From NCBI RefSeq assembly GCF_018531465.1, contig NZ_JAHDTF010000014.1:124001-188000 (forward strand): a stretch of DNA of 64,000 bases, written 5' to 3'. Every line of letters starts with the position of its first letter. The first letter of the stretch is position 1. This document shows positions 23,527 through 32,207 of the stretch, piece by piece. The notes under the pieces were generated by a model, which was not told the DNA's origin, did not search any database, and saw only the letters and a list, made by a program, of their open reading frames with translations. This stretch comes from Sphaerisporangium fuscum (lineage in GTDB: Bacteria; Actinomycetota; Actinomycetes; Streptosporangiales; Streptosporangiaceae). The translations under genes and the position numbers were made by a program.

Positions 23527-25197
23527 GTGATCTACACACGCGAGGCGGCCGCTCCGGTCACCCCTCCGGCCGGGCGCTGGGGGCGGGTGCTCATCGACTG
23601 GCTGACGACCACCGATCACAAGAAGATCGGCAACCTGTACCTCGTCACGTCCTTCGTGTTCTTCGTCATCGCCGGCCTGATGGCCATGGTCATCAGGGCC
23701 GAGCTGATGGAGCCGGGCCTGCAGTTCGTGTCGAACAAGCAGTACAACGAGCTGTTCACCATGCACGGCACGCTCATGCTGCTGCTGTTCGCCACGCCGC
23801 TGTTCGCCGGGTTCGCCAACGCGATCATGCCGCTGCAGATCGGCTCCCCCGACGTGGCCTTCCCCCGTCTCAACATGTTCAGCTACTGGCTGTTCCTGTT
23901 CGGCGGCCTCATCGTCCTGTCGGGCTACCTCGTGTCCGACGGCCCGGCCGACTTCGGCTGGACGGCCTACGCCCCGCTGTCGGACCAGACGTTCACCCCC
24001 GGCCTGGGGGGCGACCTGTGGGCCATGGGCCTGGTCATGTCGGGTCTCGGGACGATCCTCGGCGCCGTCAACTTCATCACGACGATCATCGCGATGCGGG
24101 CCCCGGGCATGACGATGTTCCGCATGCCGATCTTCACCTGGAACGTCCTGCTCACCAGCCTCCTGGTGCTCATCGCGTTCCCGGTGCTGGCCGCGGCCCT
24201 GCTGGCGCTGGAGGCCGACCGCAAGCTCGGCGCGCACGTCTACGACCCGGCCAACTGGGGCGCCGTCCTCTGGCAGCACCTGTTCTGGTTCTTCGGCCAT
24301 CCGGAGGTCTACATCGTCGCGCTGCCGTTCTTCGGCATCGTCACCGAGGTGATCCCCGTCTTCAGCCGCAAGCCGATCTTCGGGTACATCGGGCTGGTCG
24401 GCGCCACGATCGCCATCGCCGGGCTGTCGGTGACGGTCTGGGCGCACCACATGTTCGCGACCGGTGTCGTGCTGCTGCCGTTCTTCTCGTTCATGACGTT
24501 CCTGATCGCCGTGCCGACGGGGGTGAAGTTCTTCAACTGGGTCGGCACGATGTGGCGCGGGCAGATCCACCTCAACACGCCGATGCTGTTCTCGGTCGGC
24601 TTCCTGGCGACGTTCCTGTTCGGCGGCCTCACCGGGATCATCCTCGCCTCGCCGCCGCTCGACTTCCACGTGACCGACTCCTACTTCGTGGTGGCCCACT
24701 TCCACTACGTGCTGTTCGGCACCGTGGTGTTCGCGATGTTCTCCGGGTTCTACTTCTGGTGGCCGAAGTTCACCGGCAAGATGCTCAACGACGCCCTCGG
24801 CAAAGTGCACTTCTGGATGCTGTTCGTCGGCTTCCACACCACCTTCCTGATCCAGCACTGGCTCGGCGCGCAGGGCATGCCGCGCCGCTACGCCGACTAC
24901 GCGGCCACCGACGGGTTCACCACGGGCAACCTGATCTCGTCGATCGGCGCCTTCATCCTCGGCGCCTCGACGCTGCCGTTCCTCTACAACGTCTGGCACA
25001 CCTGGAGGTACGGCGAGAAGGTGACCGTCGACGACCCCTGGGGCTTCGGCAACTCCCTGGAGTGGGCGACCTCCTGCCCTCCGCCCCGGCACAACTTCCT
25101 CTCCATCCCGCCGATCCGTTCCGAGAGGCCGGCGTTCGACTACCACTACGCCCTTCTGCCCGTCACGAGGGTCCGGGGAGACGAGCCGCCCGAGTGA
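23527..25197 (+). CDS. ctaD: Cytochrome c oxidase subunit I (orphan ctaD copy)
   Basis: 556-residue haem-copper oxidase subunit, 12 transmembrane helices. It reduces oxygen at haem a3-CuB and pumps protons. Ligands in order: His80 (MHGT, haem a), His258 and cross-linked Tyr262 (GHPEVY), His307-His308 (WAHHMF, CuB), His391 and His393 (HFHY, haem a3 and a). The start is uncertain: GTG 23527 has no Shine-Dalgarno sequence and an earlier GTG at 23488 is in frame, but the homologous N-terminus (GRVLIDWLTTTDHKKIG) begins soon after 23527. No ctaC, ctaE or cytochrome bc genes are adjacent, so this is likely an extra isoform. Confidence 0.92.
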   Translation: MIYTREAAAPVTPPAGRWGRVLIDWLTTTDHKKIGNLYLVTSFVFFVIAGLMAMVIRAELMEPGLQFVSNKQYNELFTMHGTLMLLLFATPLFAGFANAIMPLQIGSPDVAFPRLNMFSYWLFLFGGLIVLSGYLVSDGPADFGWTAYAPLSDQTFTPGLGGDLWAMGLVMSGLGTILGAVNFITTIIAMRAPGMTMFRMPIFTWNVLLTSLLVLIAFPVLAAALLALEADRKLGAHVYDPANWGAVLWQHLFWFFGHPEVYIVALPFFGIVTEVIPVFSRKPIFGYIGLVGATIAIAGLSVTVWAHHMFATGVVLLPFFSFMTFLIAVPTGVKFFNWVGTMWRGQIHLNTPMLFSVGFLATFLFGGLTGIILASPPLDFHVTDSYFVVAHFHYVLFGTVVFAMFSGFYFWWPKFTGKMLNDALGKVHFWMLFVGFHTTFLIQHWLGAQGMPRRYADYAATDGFTTGNLISSIGAFILGASTLPFLYNVWHTWRYGEKVTVDDPWGFGNSLEWATSCPPPRHNFLSIPPIRSERPAFDYHYALLPVTRVRGDEPPE

Positions 25198-25285
25198 CGC
25201 CGGGTGAGACCGGGCGCCAAGGACCGACACACATCGGTAACGGCGTCGTCACGCTCCGGAAACGACGGTTGCCTACTGTCCCGCC

Positions 25286-25588
25286 ATGCGGCTCACCCCA
25301 CACGAACAGGAACGCCTGCTGATCCACGTCGCGGCCGGTGTCGCGCGGGACCGCCGCGCCCGCGGGCTGCGGCTCAACCACCCCGAGGCCACCGCGATCA
25401 TCGCGTCGTTCCTCCTGGAGGGCGCCCGCGACGGCCGTAGCGTCGCCGACCTCATGGACGAGGGACGCAAGGTGCTGCGCCGCGAGGACGTCATGGACGG
25501 GATCCCCGAGATGCTCGAATCGGTGCAGATCGAGGCGACCTTCCCCGACGGCACCAAGCTCGTCACCGTCCACCGGCCGATCTCATGA
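25286..25588 (+). CDS. ureA: Urease gamma subunit
   Basis: 100 residues, full family length. MRLTPHEQERLLIHVAAGVARDRRARGLRLNHPEATAIIASFLLEGARDGRSVADLM is the UreA signature, ending FPDGTKLVTVHRPI. First gene of the operon ureABCFGD; ureB starts within its stop codon (ATGA). TACTGT lies seven bases before the ATG and may be the -10 box of a leaderless transcript. The 88-bp gap to ctaD shows no other gene. Confidence 0.97.
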   Translation: MRLTPHEQERLLIHVAAGVARDRRARGLRLNHPEATAIIASFLLEGARDGRSVADLMDEGRKVLRREDVMDGIPEMLESVQIEATFPDGTKLVTVHRPIS

Positions 25589-25977
25589 GCGCCCCCGGCC
25601 CGATGGTCCCCGGGGAGATCGTCCACGGCGACGGGCCGGTCCCGCTCAACCCCGGCCGGGAGCGCGTCACCCTCCGTGTCGTCAACACCGCCGACCGGCC
25701 GATCCAGGTGGGCTCGCACTACCACTTCGCCGCCGCCAACCCGGGGCTGGCCTTCGACAGGGACGCCGCCTGGGGCCGGCGGCTCGACGTGCCCGCCGGG
25801 ACGGCCCTCAGGTTCGAGCCCGGCGTGGAGCGGGACGTGGCGCTGGTCCCCATCGGCGGACGGCGCGTCGTCCCCGGCCTGCGCCCCGAGTGGGCCGGCC
25901 CCCTCGACGGGCGCGGCCCGGCGGCGGACCGCCGGGGCGCGGCCGAGGGCGGGCCGGACGACGGGGGGCGGGCGTGA
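25585..25977 (+). CDS. ureB: Urease beta subunit
   Basis: 130 residues. MVPGEIVHGDGPVPLNPGRERVTLRVVNTADRPIQVGSHYHFAAANPGLAFDR and FEPGVERDVALVPIGGRRVVPGL are the UreB core, structural in the urease trimer. About 25 C-terminal residues rich in Gly, Asp and Arg extend beyond the usual core. It overlaps ureA (ATGA) and ureC (GTGA). Confidence 0.96.
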   Translation: MSAPGPMVPGEIVHGDGPVPLNPGRERVTLRVVNTADRPIQVGSHYHFAAANPGLAFDRDAAWGRRLDVPAGTALRFEPGVERDVALVPIGGRRVVPGLRPEWAGPLDGRGPAADRRGAAEGGPDDGGRA

Positions 25978-27698
25978 CCGGGCCCGCCATCGACCGCGCC
26001 CGTTACGCCGCCCTGTACGGGCCGACGACCGGCGACCGGGTGCGGCTCGCGGACACCGACCTGTTCATCGAGGTGACCGACGACCTCAGCCAGGGCCCGG
26101 ACGGCGCCGGCGACGAGGTGGTCTTCGGCGGCGGGAAGGTCGTCCGCGAGTCGATGGGGCAGGCGCGCGCCACCCGGGCCGAGGGCGCTCCCGACCTGGT
26201 CGTCACCGGCGCCGTCATCCTCGACCACTGGGGTGTGGTGAAGGCCGACATCGGCGTCCGCGACGGGCGCGTCTCGGCGATCGGCAAGGCCGGCAACCCC
26301 GACACGATGGACGGCGTCCACCCCGGCCTCGTCATCGGCCCGTCCACCGAGATCCTCTCCGGGAACGGGAAGATCGTCACGGCGGGGGCCGTCGACTCCC
26401 ACGTCCACCTGATCTGCCCGCAGATCGTCGAGGAGGCTCTCGCGGCGGGCGTGACCACGCTGATCGGCGGCGGCACCGGCCCGGCCGAGGGCACCAAGGC
26501 CACCACGGTGACCGGCACGTGGTACCTCGCCCGCATGCTGGAGTCGATGGACGGCATGCCGGTCAACGTCGCGCTGCTCGGCAAGGGCAACACCGTCAGC
26601 CGTGAAGGGCTGCTGGAGCAGCTCCGCGCCGGCGCGTCGGGCTTCAAGCTCCACGAGGACTGGGGCACGACACCGTCGGCCATCGACGCCTGCCTGCGGG
26701 TCGCGGACGCCGCGGGGGTGCAGGTCGCGATCCACACCGACACGCTGAACGAGGCCGGGTTCGTGGAGTCGACGCTGGCGGCGATCGGCGGCCGGGGCAT
26801 CCACGCGTACCACACCGAGGGCGCGGGCGGCGGGCACGCCCCCGACATCATCCGTGTCGCGGCCCACCGCAACGTGCTGCCGTCCTCGACCAACCCGACC
26901 CGGCCGCACACGGTGAACACCCTCGCCGAGCACCTCGACATGCTCATGGTGTGCCATCACCTCAATCCGTCCGTGCCGGAGGACCTGGCCTTCGCCGAGT
27001 CGCGCATCCGGCCGGCGACGATGGCCGCCGAGGACGTGCTGCACGACATCGGCGCGATCTCGATGATCGGTTCCGACTCGCAGGCGATGGGCCGGGTGGG
27101 TGAGACCGTGATCCGCACCTGGCAGACGGCGCACGTCATGAAGCGGCGCAGGGGGTCCCTCCCGGGCGACGGGCGGGCCGACAATCTCCGCGCACGCCGT
27201 TATGTCGCGAAATATACGATCTGCCCGGCCGTCGCGCACGGGCTGGACGCGCACGTCGGCTCCGTGGAGGTCGGCAAGCTCGCCGACCTCGTCCTGTGGG
27301 AACCGGCGTTCTTCGGGGTCAAGCCGCAGGTCGTGGTCAAGGGCGGGGTCATCGCCCACGCCCAGATGGGCGACGCCAACGCCTCCATCCCGACGCCGCA
27401 GCCCGTGATGCCCCGCCCGATGTTCGGCGCCACCCCGGTCACCGCCGCCGCGACGTCACTGCACTTCGTCGCGCCCCTCGCGATCGAGGACGGCCTGGCG
27501 GACCGCCTGCGCGTCGACCGCCGCCTCGTCCCCGTCGAGGACGTCCGCGGCCGAGGGAAGGAGTCGATGCCGCTCAACGACGCCCTCCCCGCCATCGACG
27601 TGGACCCCGACACCTTCACCGTCCACGTGAACGGCGAACGGATCGAACCCGCCCCGGCCGACCGGCTCCCCCTCACCCAGCGCTACTTCCTCTTCTGA
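25974..27698 (+). CDS. ureC: Urease alpha (catalytic) subunit
   Basis: 574-residue nickel enzyme that hydrolyses urea to ammonia and carbamate. Metal and catalytic residues visible: HVH near residue 141, carbamylated Lys225 in GFKLHEDW, HTDTLNE, the YHTEGAGGGHAPD loop, flap His328/329 in MVCHHLNP and Asp in GSDSQAMG. The protein ends LTQRYFLF, the usual UreC terminus. GTG start overlapping ureB. The only recognisable catalytic subunit here. Confidence 0.98.
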   Translation: MTGPAIDRARYAALYGPTTGDRVRLADTDLFIEVTDDLSQGPDGAGDEVVFGGGKVVRESMGQARATRAEGAPDLVVTGAVILDHWGVVKADIGVRDGRVSAIGKAGNPDTMDGVHPGLVIGPSTEILSGNGKIVTAGAVDSHVHLICPQIVEEALAAGVTTLIGGGTGPAEGTKATTVTGTWYLARMLESMDGMPVNVALLGKGNTVSREGLLEQLRAGASGFKLHEDWGTTPSAIDACLRVADAAGVQVAIHTDTLNEAGFVESTLAAIGGRGIHAYHTEGAGGGHAPDIIRVAAHRNVLPSSTNPTRPHTVNTLAEHLDMLMVCHHLNPSVPEDLAFAESRIRPATMAAEDVLHDIGAISMIGSDSQAMGRVGETVIRTWQTAHVMKRRRGSLPGDGRADNLRARRYVAKYTICPAVAHGLDAHVGSVEVGKLADLVLWEPAFFGVKPQVVVKGGVIAHAQMGDANASIPTPQPVMPRPMFGATPVTAAATSLHFVAPLAIEDGLADRLRVDRRLVPVEDVRGRGKESMPLNDALPAIDVDPDTFTVHVNGERIEPAPADRLPLTQRYFLF

Positions 27699-27700
27699 CC

Positions 27701-28390
27701 ATGCCACCGAACGCGGCGCTGCTGCTCCTGGCCGACTCTCGGCTGCCGGCGGGCGGGCACGGGCACTCCGGGGGTGTGGAACAGGCGGTCCGGACCGGGG
27801 CCGTCACCGGGACGGAGGACCTGAGGGGATTCCTCCGGGGCCGGCTCGCCACCACCGGCCTGGTCACCGCCGCACTCGCGGCGGCCGCCTGCGAACTGGC
27901 CGAGGCATCCGAGCCGAAGCCGGGCGAGGACATGTGGCGGAGGCTGGACGGCGAGGCGGACGCGCGCACGGCCTCGCCGGCGCAGCGCTCCGCCGCCCGC
28001 ACCCAGGGCAGGCTGCTGCTGCGCGGCGCGCGCCGGATCTGGCCCTCCCCCGCGCTGGACACCCTCGCCCGAGCGGTGCCCGAGGGGCCGCACCACCCCG
28101 TCGTCCTCGGCGCCGTGGCCGCCGCCGCGCGCTGCTCCCCGTACGACGCGGCGCTGGCCACCGCCTACACCGCGATCACCGGACCGGCCACCGCGGCCGT
28201 CCGGCTGCTCGGGCTCGACCCGGTCGACGTGCACCGCGTGCTCGCCGGCCTCGTGGCGGCCCTCGAAGGCGTGGCGCGTGCCGCCACCGCCCGCACCGCG
28301 TGGGAGGACCTTCCCGCGCACGCCGCTCCCGCACTCGATCTGCTGGCCGAACAGCACCTACGCACGGAGGTACGGCTCTTTGTCAGCTGA
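27701..28390 (+). CDS. ureF: Urease accessory protein UreF
   Basis: 229 residues, all helical. Part of the UreD-UreF-UreG complex that delivers nickel and gates GTP hydrolysis. Family landmarks are LLLLADSRLPAGGHGHSGGVEQAV at the start and TAYTAITGPATAAVRLLGLDPVDVHRVLAGL further on. ATG two bases after the ureC stop; its end overlaps the TTG start of ureG by 11 bases. Confidence 0.93.
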   Translation: MPPNAALLLLADSRLPAGGHGHSGGVEQAVRTGAVTGTEDLRGFLRGRLATTGLVTAALAAAACELAEASEPKPGEDMWRRLDGEADARTASPAQRSAARTQGRLLLRGARRIWPSPALDTLARAVPEGPHHPVVLGAVAAAARCSPYDAALATAYTAITGPATAAVRLLGLDPVDVHRVLAGLVAALEGVARAATARTAWEDLPAHAAPALDLLAEQHLRTEVRLFVS

Positions 28391-29078
28391 CCACGACGAC
28401 CGTCACGACTCCCCCGCCGCCAACGGCAGGGCGCTGCGCCTCGGCATCGGCGGCCCGGTCGGCAGCGGCAAGACCGCGCTGGTCGCGGCCCTGTGCCGCA
28501 CGCTCGGCCCGGTGCTCCGCCTGGGCGTCGTCACCAACGACATCTACACCACCGAGGACGCCGACTTCCTGCGCAGGGCCGGGGTGCTCGCTCCCGAGCG
28601 CATCGTGGCCGTCCAGACGGGCTGCTGCCCGCACACGGCCATCCGGGACGACATCGCCGCCAACCTGGACGCCGTCGAGAGCCTGGAGGAACGCTTCGGG
28701 CCGCTCGACCTCGTGATCGTCGAGAGCGGCGGCGACAACCTGACCGCGACCTTCAGCCAGGGGCTCGCCGACCGGCAGATCTTCGTGCTCGACGTGTCGG
28801 GGGGTGACAAGGTACCGCGCAAGGGCGGTCCCGGCGTCACCACCGCCGACCTCCTGGTGATCAACAAGACCGATCTGGCGCCGCAGGTGGGCGCCGACCT
28901 GACGGTCATGTCCCGGGACGCGGCGGCCGTGCGCGACGGCAGGCCGGTCGTGTTCACCTCCGTCCGGGAGGTACCCGAGGTGTACGCGGTCGCCGAGTGG
29001 GTGCACGGGATCGTCCAGACCTGGACCCACGGCCACGAACACACCGGCTCCCCGGCCGTGCCGACGACCAACCCGTGA
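28380..29078 (+). CDS. ureG: Urease accessory GTPase UreG
   Basis: 232-residue SIMIBI-class GTPase powering nickel insertion into urease. P-loop GIGGPVGSGKTALV (about residue 20), the nickel-binding CPH in QTGCCPHTAIRDD, VIVESGGDNLTATFS and the NKTD guanine-specificity motif are intact. I place the start at TTG 28380, with GGAGG nine bases upstream; longer upstream readings run through ureF in another frame. The histidine-rich head is short (ADHDDRHD). The window has no ureE. Confidence 0.95.
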   Translation: MSADHDDRHDSPAANGRALRLGIGGPVGSGKTALVAALCRTLGPVLRLGVVTNDIYTTEDADFLRRAGVLAPERIVAVQTGCCPHTAIRDDIAANLDAVESLEERFGPLDLVIVESGGDNLTATFSQGLADRQIFVLDVSGGDKVPRKGGPGVTTADLLVINKTDLAPQVGADLTVMSRDAAAVRDGRPVVFTSVREVPEVYAVAEWVHGIVQTWTHGHEHTGSPAVPTTNP

Positions 29079-29836
29079 CGGCCTCACGCGCGGACAGGAG
29101 GTCGCTGGACGCGCGGGCGGTGATCACCACGGAGCGTGCCGCGGGTCGTACGATCCTCGGCACCCTACGGTCGGACCCGCCGCTGACTCTCCGGCAGACC
29201 GGCCCCGCGACGGTGCACCTGGTGTCCACCGCGGCCGGCCCTCTCGGCGGCGACCGCCTGGAACTGCGCGTCGACGTGGCTCCGGGGACCGCCCTGGAGA
29301 TCGCCTCGGTGGCCGGCACGCTCGTGCTCCCCGGCCCCGGCGAGTCGCTGACGGTCGTGGAGGCCCGGGTCGGGGCGGGGGCGCGGCTGCGGTACGCGCC
29401 CGAGCCCACCGTCCTGGCCGCCGGCTGCACGCACCGCATGATCGTCCGTCTGACGCTGGAGGAGGGCGCCTGGGCGTCGTGGCGAGAGGAGATCGTCTTC
29501 GGCCGGTACGGCGAGCGGCCGGGCACCTGCCACGCCCGCTTCGACGCCACGGTGGGGGCCGCACCCCTGCTCCGCCAGGAGTTCGTCGTCGGCGCCCCCG
29601 CCGTCGACGGCAGCCCGGCGGTGTACGGGGACGCCCGGTGTGTCGGCAGTGTCCTGGTCGCGGGCCCGCCCGCCGTGCCCGCGCCCTCGCTCGGGGACGG
29701 CTGCGCCATACTGCCCCTGTCCGGTCCGGGTACCCTGATAACCGCCCTCGCCCCCGACGCGCCCGCCCTGCGCGCCCGCCTGACGTGGGGAGAGGAGCAA
29801 CTCGCCGCGTCACAGACGGCCGCTGACAGCCGGTGA
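29075..29836 (+). CDS. ureD: Urease accessory protein UreD
   Basis: 253 residues. Scaffold that binds apo-urease and channels nickel from UreG. Family segments: STAAGPLGGDRLELRVDVAPGTALEIASVAGTLVLPG and PEPTVLAAGCTHRMIVRLTLEEGA followed by WREEIVFGRYGERPG. GTG start overlaps the ureG stop (GTGA). Last gene of the operon; the convergent MFS gene ends 21 bp away. Confidence 0.93.
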   Translation: MTASRADRRSLDARAVITTERAAGRTILGTLRSDPPLTLRQTGPATVHLVSTAAGPLGGDRLELRVDVAPGTALEIASVAGTLVLPGPGESLTVVEARVGAGARLRYAPEPTVLAAGCTHRMIVRLTLEEGAWASWREEIVFGRYGERPGTCHARFDATVGAAPLLRQEFVVGAPAVDGSPAVYGDARCVGSVLVAGPPAVPAPSLGDGCAILPLSGPGTLITALAPDAPALRARLTWGEEQLAASQTAADSR

Positions 29837-29857
29837 CCTGCGGCGCGGCGGACCCCG

Positions 29858-31144
29858 CTACGCCCGCACCGGCTCGCCGCCGAGAGCGCGCGCACGGCGC
29901 AGCGGAGAGCAGAACACCGGAACCCAGACCACCGCGAACACTCCCGCGGCCACCCACAGCACGGTTCGAGGCGTGGCGACCTCCGCGACCGCTCCCGCGA
30001 TCGCCGAGCCGATCGTGACCGCGCCGATCAGCAGGACCCGGATCGTGGCGTTGACCCGGCCGAGCAGGGCGTCCGGGGTGAGGTGCTGCCGGAACGAGAT
30101 GAGCAGCACGTTGTCGAAGCCGACCTTCGCGCAGACCACGGCCCACCCGGCCGCCGCCGCCCACACCGGGACCGCCCCGCCGGCCTGCGGCGTGAGCAGG
30201 GCGGCCGGGGCGAGCGCCAGGCCGAGCATCCACAGCGAACGGCCCTCGCCCAGCAGCCGGGACAGCGGACGGACGGCCAGCGCGCCGATGACGCCGCCGA
30301 CACCGCCGGCCGCCAGGTAGGCGCCGAGGACGGCCTCGGACCAGCCGAGTTCGCGGACCAGGACGATCGGGATCATGACCGAGTTCATCGATATCGCCAG
30401 GTTCGTCAGCGCTCCGGCCGCCGTGACCACCCGCAGCACCGGGTGCCCGCACACCATCGACAGTCCCTGTCGTATCTCGGCGGCGAGACGGCGGCCGGTG
30501 ACCGGGGCCGGGACGGCGGGCTCGCGGCGCCGCACGGTGGCGAGCCAGAGCGCCGACCACAGGTAGCCCGCCGCGTCGACCGCGACGACGACCGGCGCCC
30601 CGAGCAGCTGGACCAGCCATCCCGCCACGGCGGGACCTGCCGTCTCACCGGTGAAGTCGGCCGTGGCCAGCCGGGAGTTGGCGGCGACCAGCCGGTCCTT
30701 GCCGGCCACGTGCGGCAGGTAGCTCTGGGCCGCGATGTCGAAGAAGACGCTCCCGGCCCCGGCCAGCAGCACCACCGCGTACAGCTGGGCCAGCGTGAGC
30801 GCCCCCGACAGCCAGGCCAGCGGCACCGAGGCCAGGAGCAGCGCTCTGGCGACGTCCGCGGTGACCATCACGGGGCGGCGCCGCATCCGGTCCACCCAGG
30901 CGCCGGCGGGCAGGCCGACCAGCAGGAACGCCGCCGTTCGCAGCACGCCGAGCAGGGCGACCTGTCCGGGTGAGGCGTCGAGGGTGATCACGGCCACCAG
31001 CGGAATCGCCAGCTGGCCGACGGGCGCGCACATCTTGCTCATGGCCGCCGCGGCGAAGAACCGGCGGAAGTCCGCGCGCCGCGCGGCCTCGGCGCCGCCG
31101 GGCGGGTCGTCCGGAGCGGGCCGGGCGGTGGTGTGGGATGACAT
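29858..31144 (-). CDS. MFS transporter, probable exporter
   Basis: 428-residue membrane protein with about 12 transmembrane segments. The loop 2-3 motif is present as GLPAGAWVDRMRRRPVMVTADVARA, typical of the MFS_3/enterobactin-exporter-like group. I use the ATG at 31144 (MSSHTTARPAPDD); longer readings pass through the operator region. It is divergent from an ArsR-type regulator, with a 20-bp inverted repeat between the two starts, so it is probably repressed by that protein. Substrate unknown, possibly a drug. Confidence 0.88.
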   Translation of the reverse strand: MSSHTTARPAPDDPPGGAEAARRADFRRFFAAAAMSKMCAPVGQLAIPLVAVITLDASPGQVALLGVLRTAAFLLVGLPAGAWVDRMRRRPVMVTADVARALLLASVPLAWLSGALTLAQLYAVVLLAGAGSVFFDIAAQSYLPHVAGKDRLVAANSRLATADFTGETAGPAVAGWLVQLLGAPVVVAVDAAGYLWSALWLATVRRREPAVPAPVTGRRLAAEIRQGLSMVCGHPVLRVVTAAGALTNLAISMNSVMIPIVLVRELGWSEAVLGAYLAAGGVGGVIGALAVRPLSRLLGEGRSLWMLGLALAPAALLTPQAGGAVPVWAAAAGWAVVCAKVGFDNVLLISFRQHLTPDALLGRVNATIRVLLIGAVTIGSAIAGAVAEVATPRTVLWVAAGVFAVVWVPVFCSPLRRARALGGEPVRA

Positions 31145-31182
31145 GCCGTCACTGTGGGCGGACGGCGCCGGAGTACGGTAAG

Positions 31183-31202
31183 GATTCACTCTGGAATGAA
31201 TC
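31183..31202. promoter_or_regulatory. Inverted repeat between MFS and ArsR genes
   Basis: GATTCA (31183-31188) and TGAATC (31197-31202) flank eight bases, within a wider partly symmetric stretch. It is 38 bp from the MFS start and 21 bp from the regulator start; likely operator. Confidence 0.5.
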
Positions 31203-31223
31203 ACTCCGGGGCGGGAGGTCGCG

Positions 31224-32207
31224 GTGCTGCGGCTGAGGCTGTCACTGGCCGATGTGGCCGGGCTGAGGTTCGCGTTCTCGCCCCTGTGGGAGATCGTCGC
31301 CGGCGTGCGCGTCCTGAACGACCCGGCGGCCCACGCGCTGCACCTGCCGTGGGTCCGCTCCGCCCGTGCTCGGCTCAAGGAGTGCGGCGCCGAGGTGCCG
31401 CTGCTGCGCGCCCTCGTGCCCGCTCCGCCGCACGTGCTTCCCGGCTTCCTCGCCCCCACGCCGCTCACGCCGCTGCCGTCCTTCGACGCCGAGCTGGCGG
31501 CCCTGGCGGGGACCGACCCCGAACTGTGCCGGGACGATCTGCGCCGGGTGTTCGGCGGCCTGGACGGGCCGCCGGCGGAGTTCGACCACGCCCCCGGCGC
31601 GGCTCTGCGTACCCTCGTCGCGCAGGTGCGCACGTATCACGACGTCGTGCTCGCTCCCGACTGGCCGAAGATCCGCGCACTGCTCGAAGGCGACATCATG
31701 TACCGCGGCCGGCGGCTCGTCCAGGGTGGGGTGGCGGGCCTGTTCGCCGATCTCGACCCGTCGATCGGCTGGCACGACGACAGGGTGACGATCAGCGGTA
31801 CCGTCGCCTCCGCCGACCATGACCTGGGGGAACGAGGGCTCGTGCTGGTGCCGTCGGCCTTCACCTGGCCCCGGGTGTTCGTCAAGGCGGCACCGCCGTG
31901 GGTCCCGGTGGTGCGGTACCCGGCTCGCGGTATGGCGGAGCTGTGGGCGGCGCCGCGGGCCGCGCCGGACGGTCTGTCGCGGGTGGTCGGCCGGTCCCGT
32001 GCCCGGCTGCTGGCCGAGCTGGACGCCCCGGCCTCGACGACGGAGCTGGCCCGGCGTACCGGACTGGCGGCGGGTGGGGTGTCCGCGCATCTGTCCCGTC
32101 TGCGCGCCGCCGGGCTGGTGACCTCCCATCGCGCCGGAGCGGTCGTGCTGTACGCCCGCACCTCTCTCGGCGACGCGCTCCTGCGCCCCGGGGCCGGTCA
32201 GTCGTAG
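31224..32207 (+). CDS. ArsR-type regulator with DUF5937-like N-terminal domain
   Basis: 327 residues. The long N-terminal domain (LRLSLADVAGLRFAFSPLWEIVAGVRVLNDP ... TYHDVVLAPDWPKIRALLEGDI) matches the DUF5937 sensor-like type; the C-terminal winged helix (RSRARLLAELDAPASTTELARRTGLAAGGVSAHLSRLRAAGLVTSHRAGAVVLYART) is ArsR-like. No metal-binding cysteine pair is evident, so it is probably not a metal sensor. GTG start with GGAGG about five bases upstream. Its 3' end overlaps the convergent era gene by 10 bp. Confidence 0.85.
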   Translation: MLRLRLSLADVAGLRFAFSPLWEIVAGVRVLNDPAAHALHLPWVRSARARLKECGAEVPLLRALVPAPPHVLPGFLAPTPLTPLPSFDAELAALAGTDPELCRDDLRRVFGGLDGPPAEFDHAPGAALRTLVAQVRTYHDVVLAPDWPKIRALLEGDIMYRGRRLVQGGVAGLFADLDPSIGWHDDRVTISGTVASADHDLGERGLVLVPSAFTWPRVFVKAAPPWVPVVRYPARGMAELWAAPRAAPDGLSRVVGRSRARLLAELDAPASTTELARRTGLAAGGVSAHLSRLRAAGLVTSHRAGAVVLYARTSLGDALLRPGAGQS

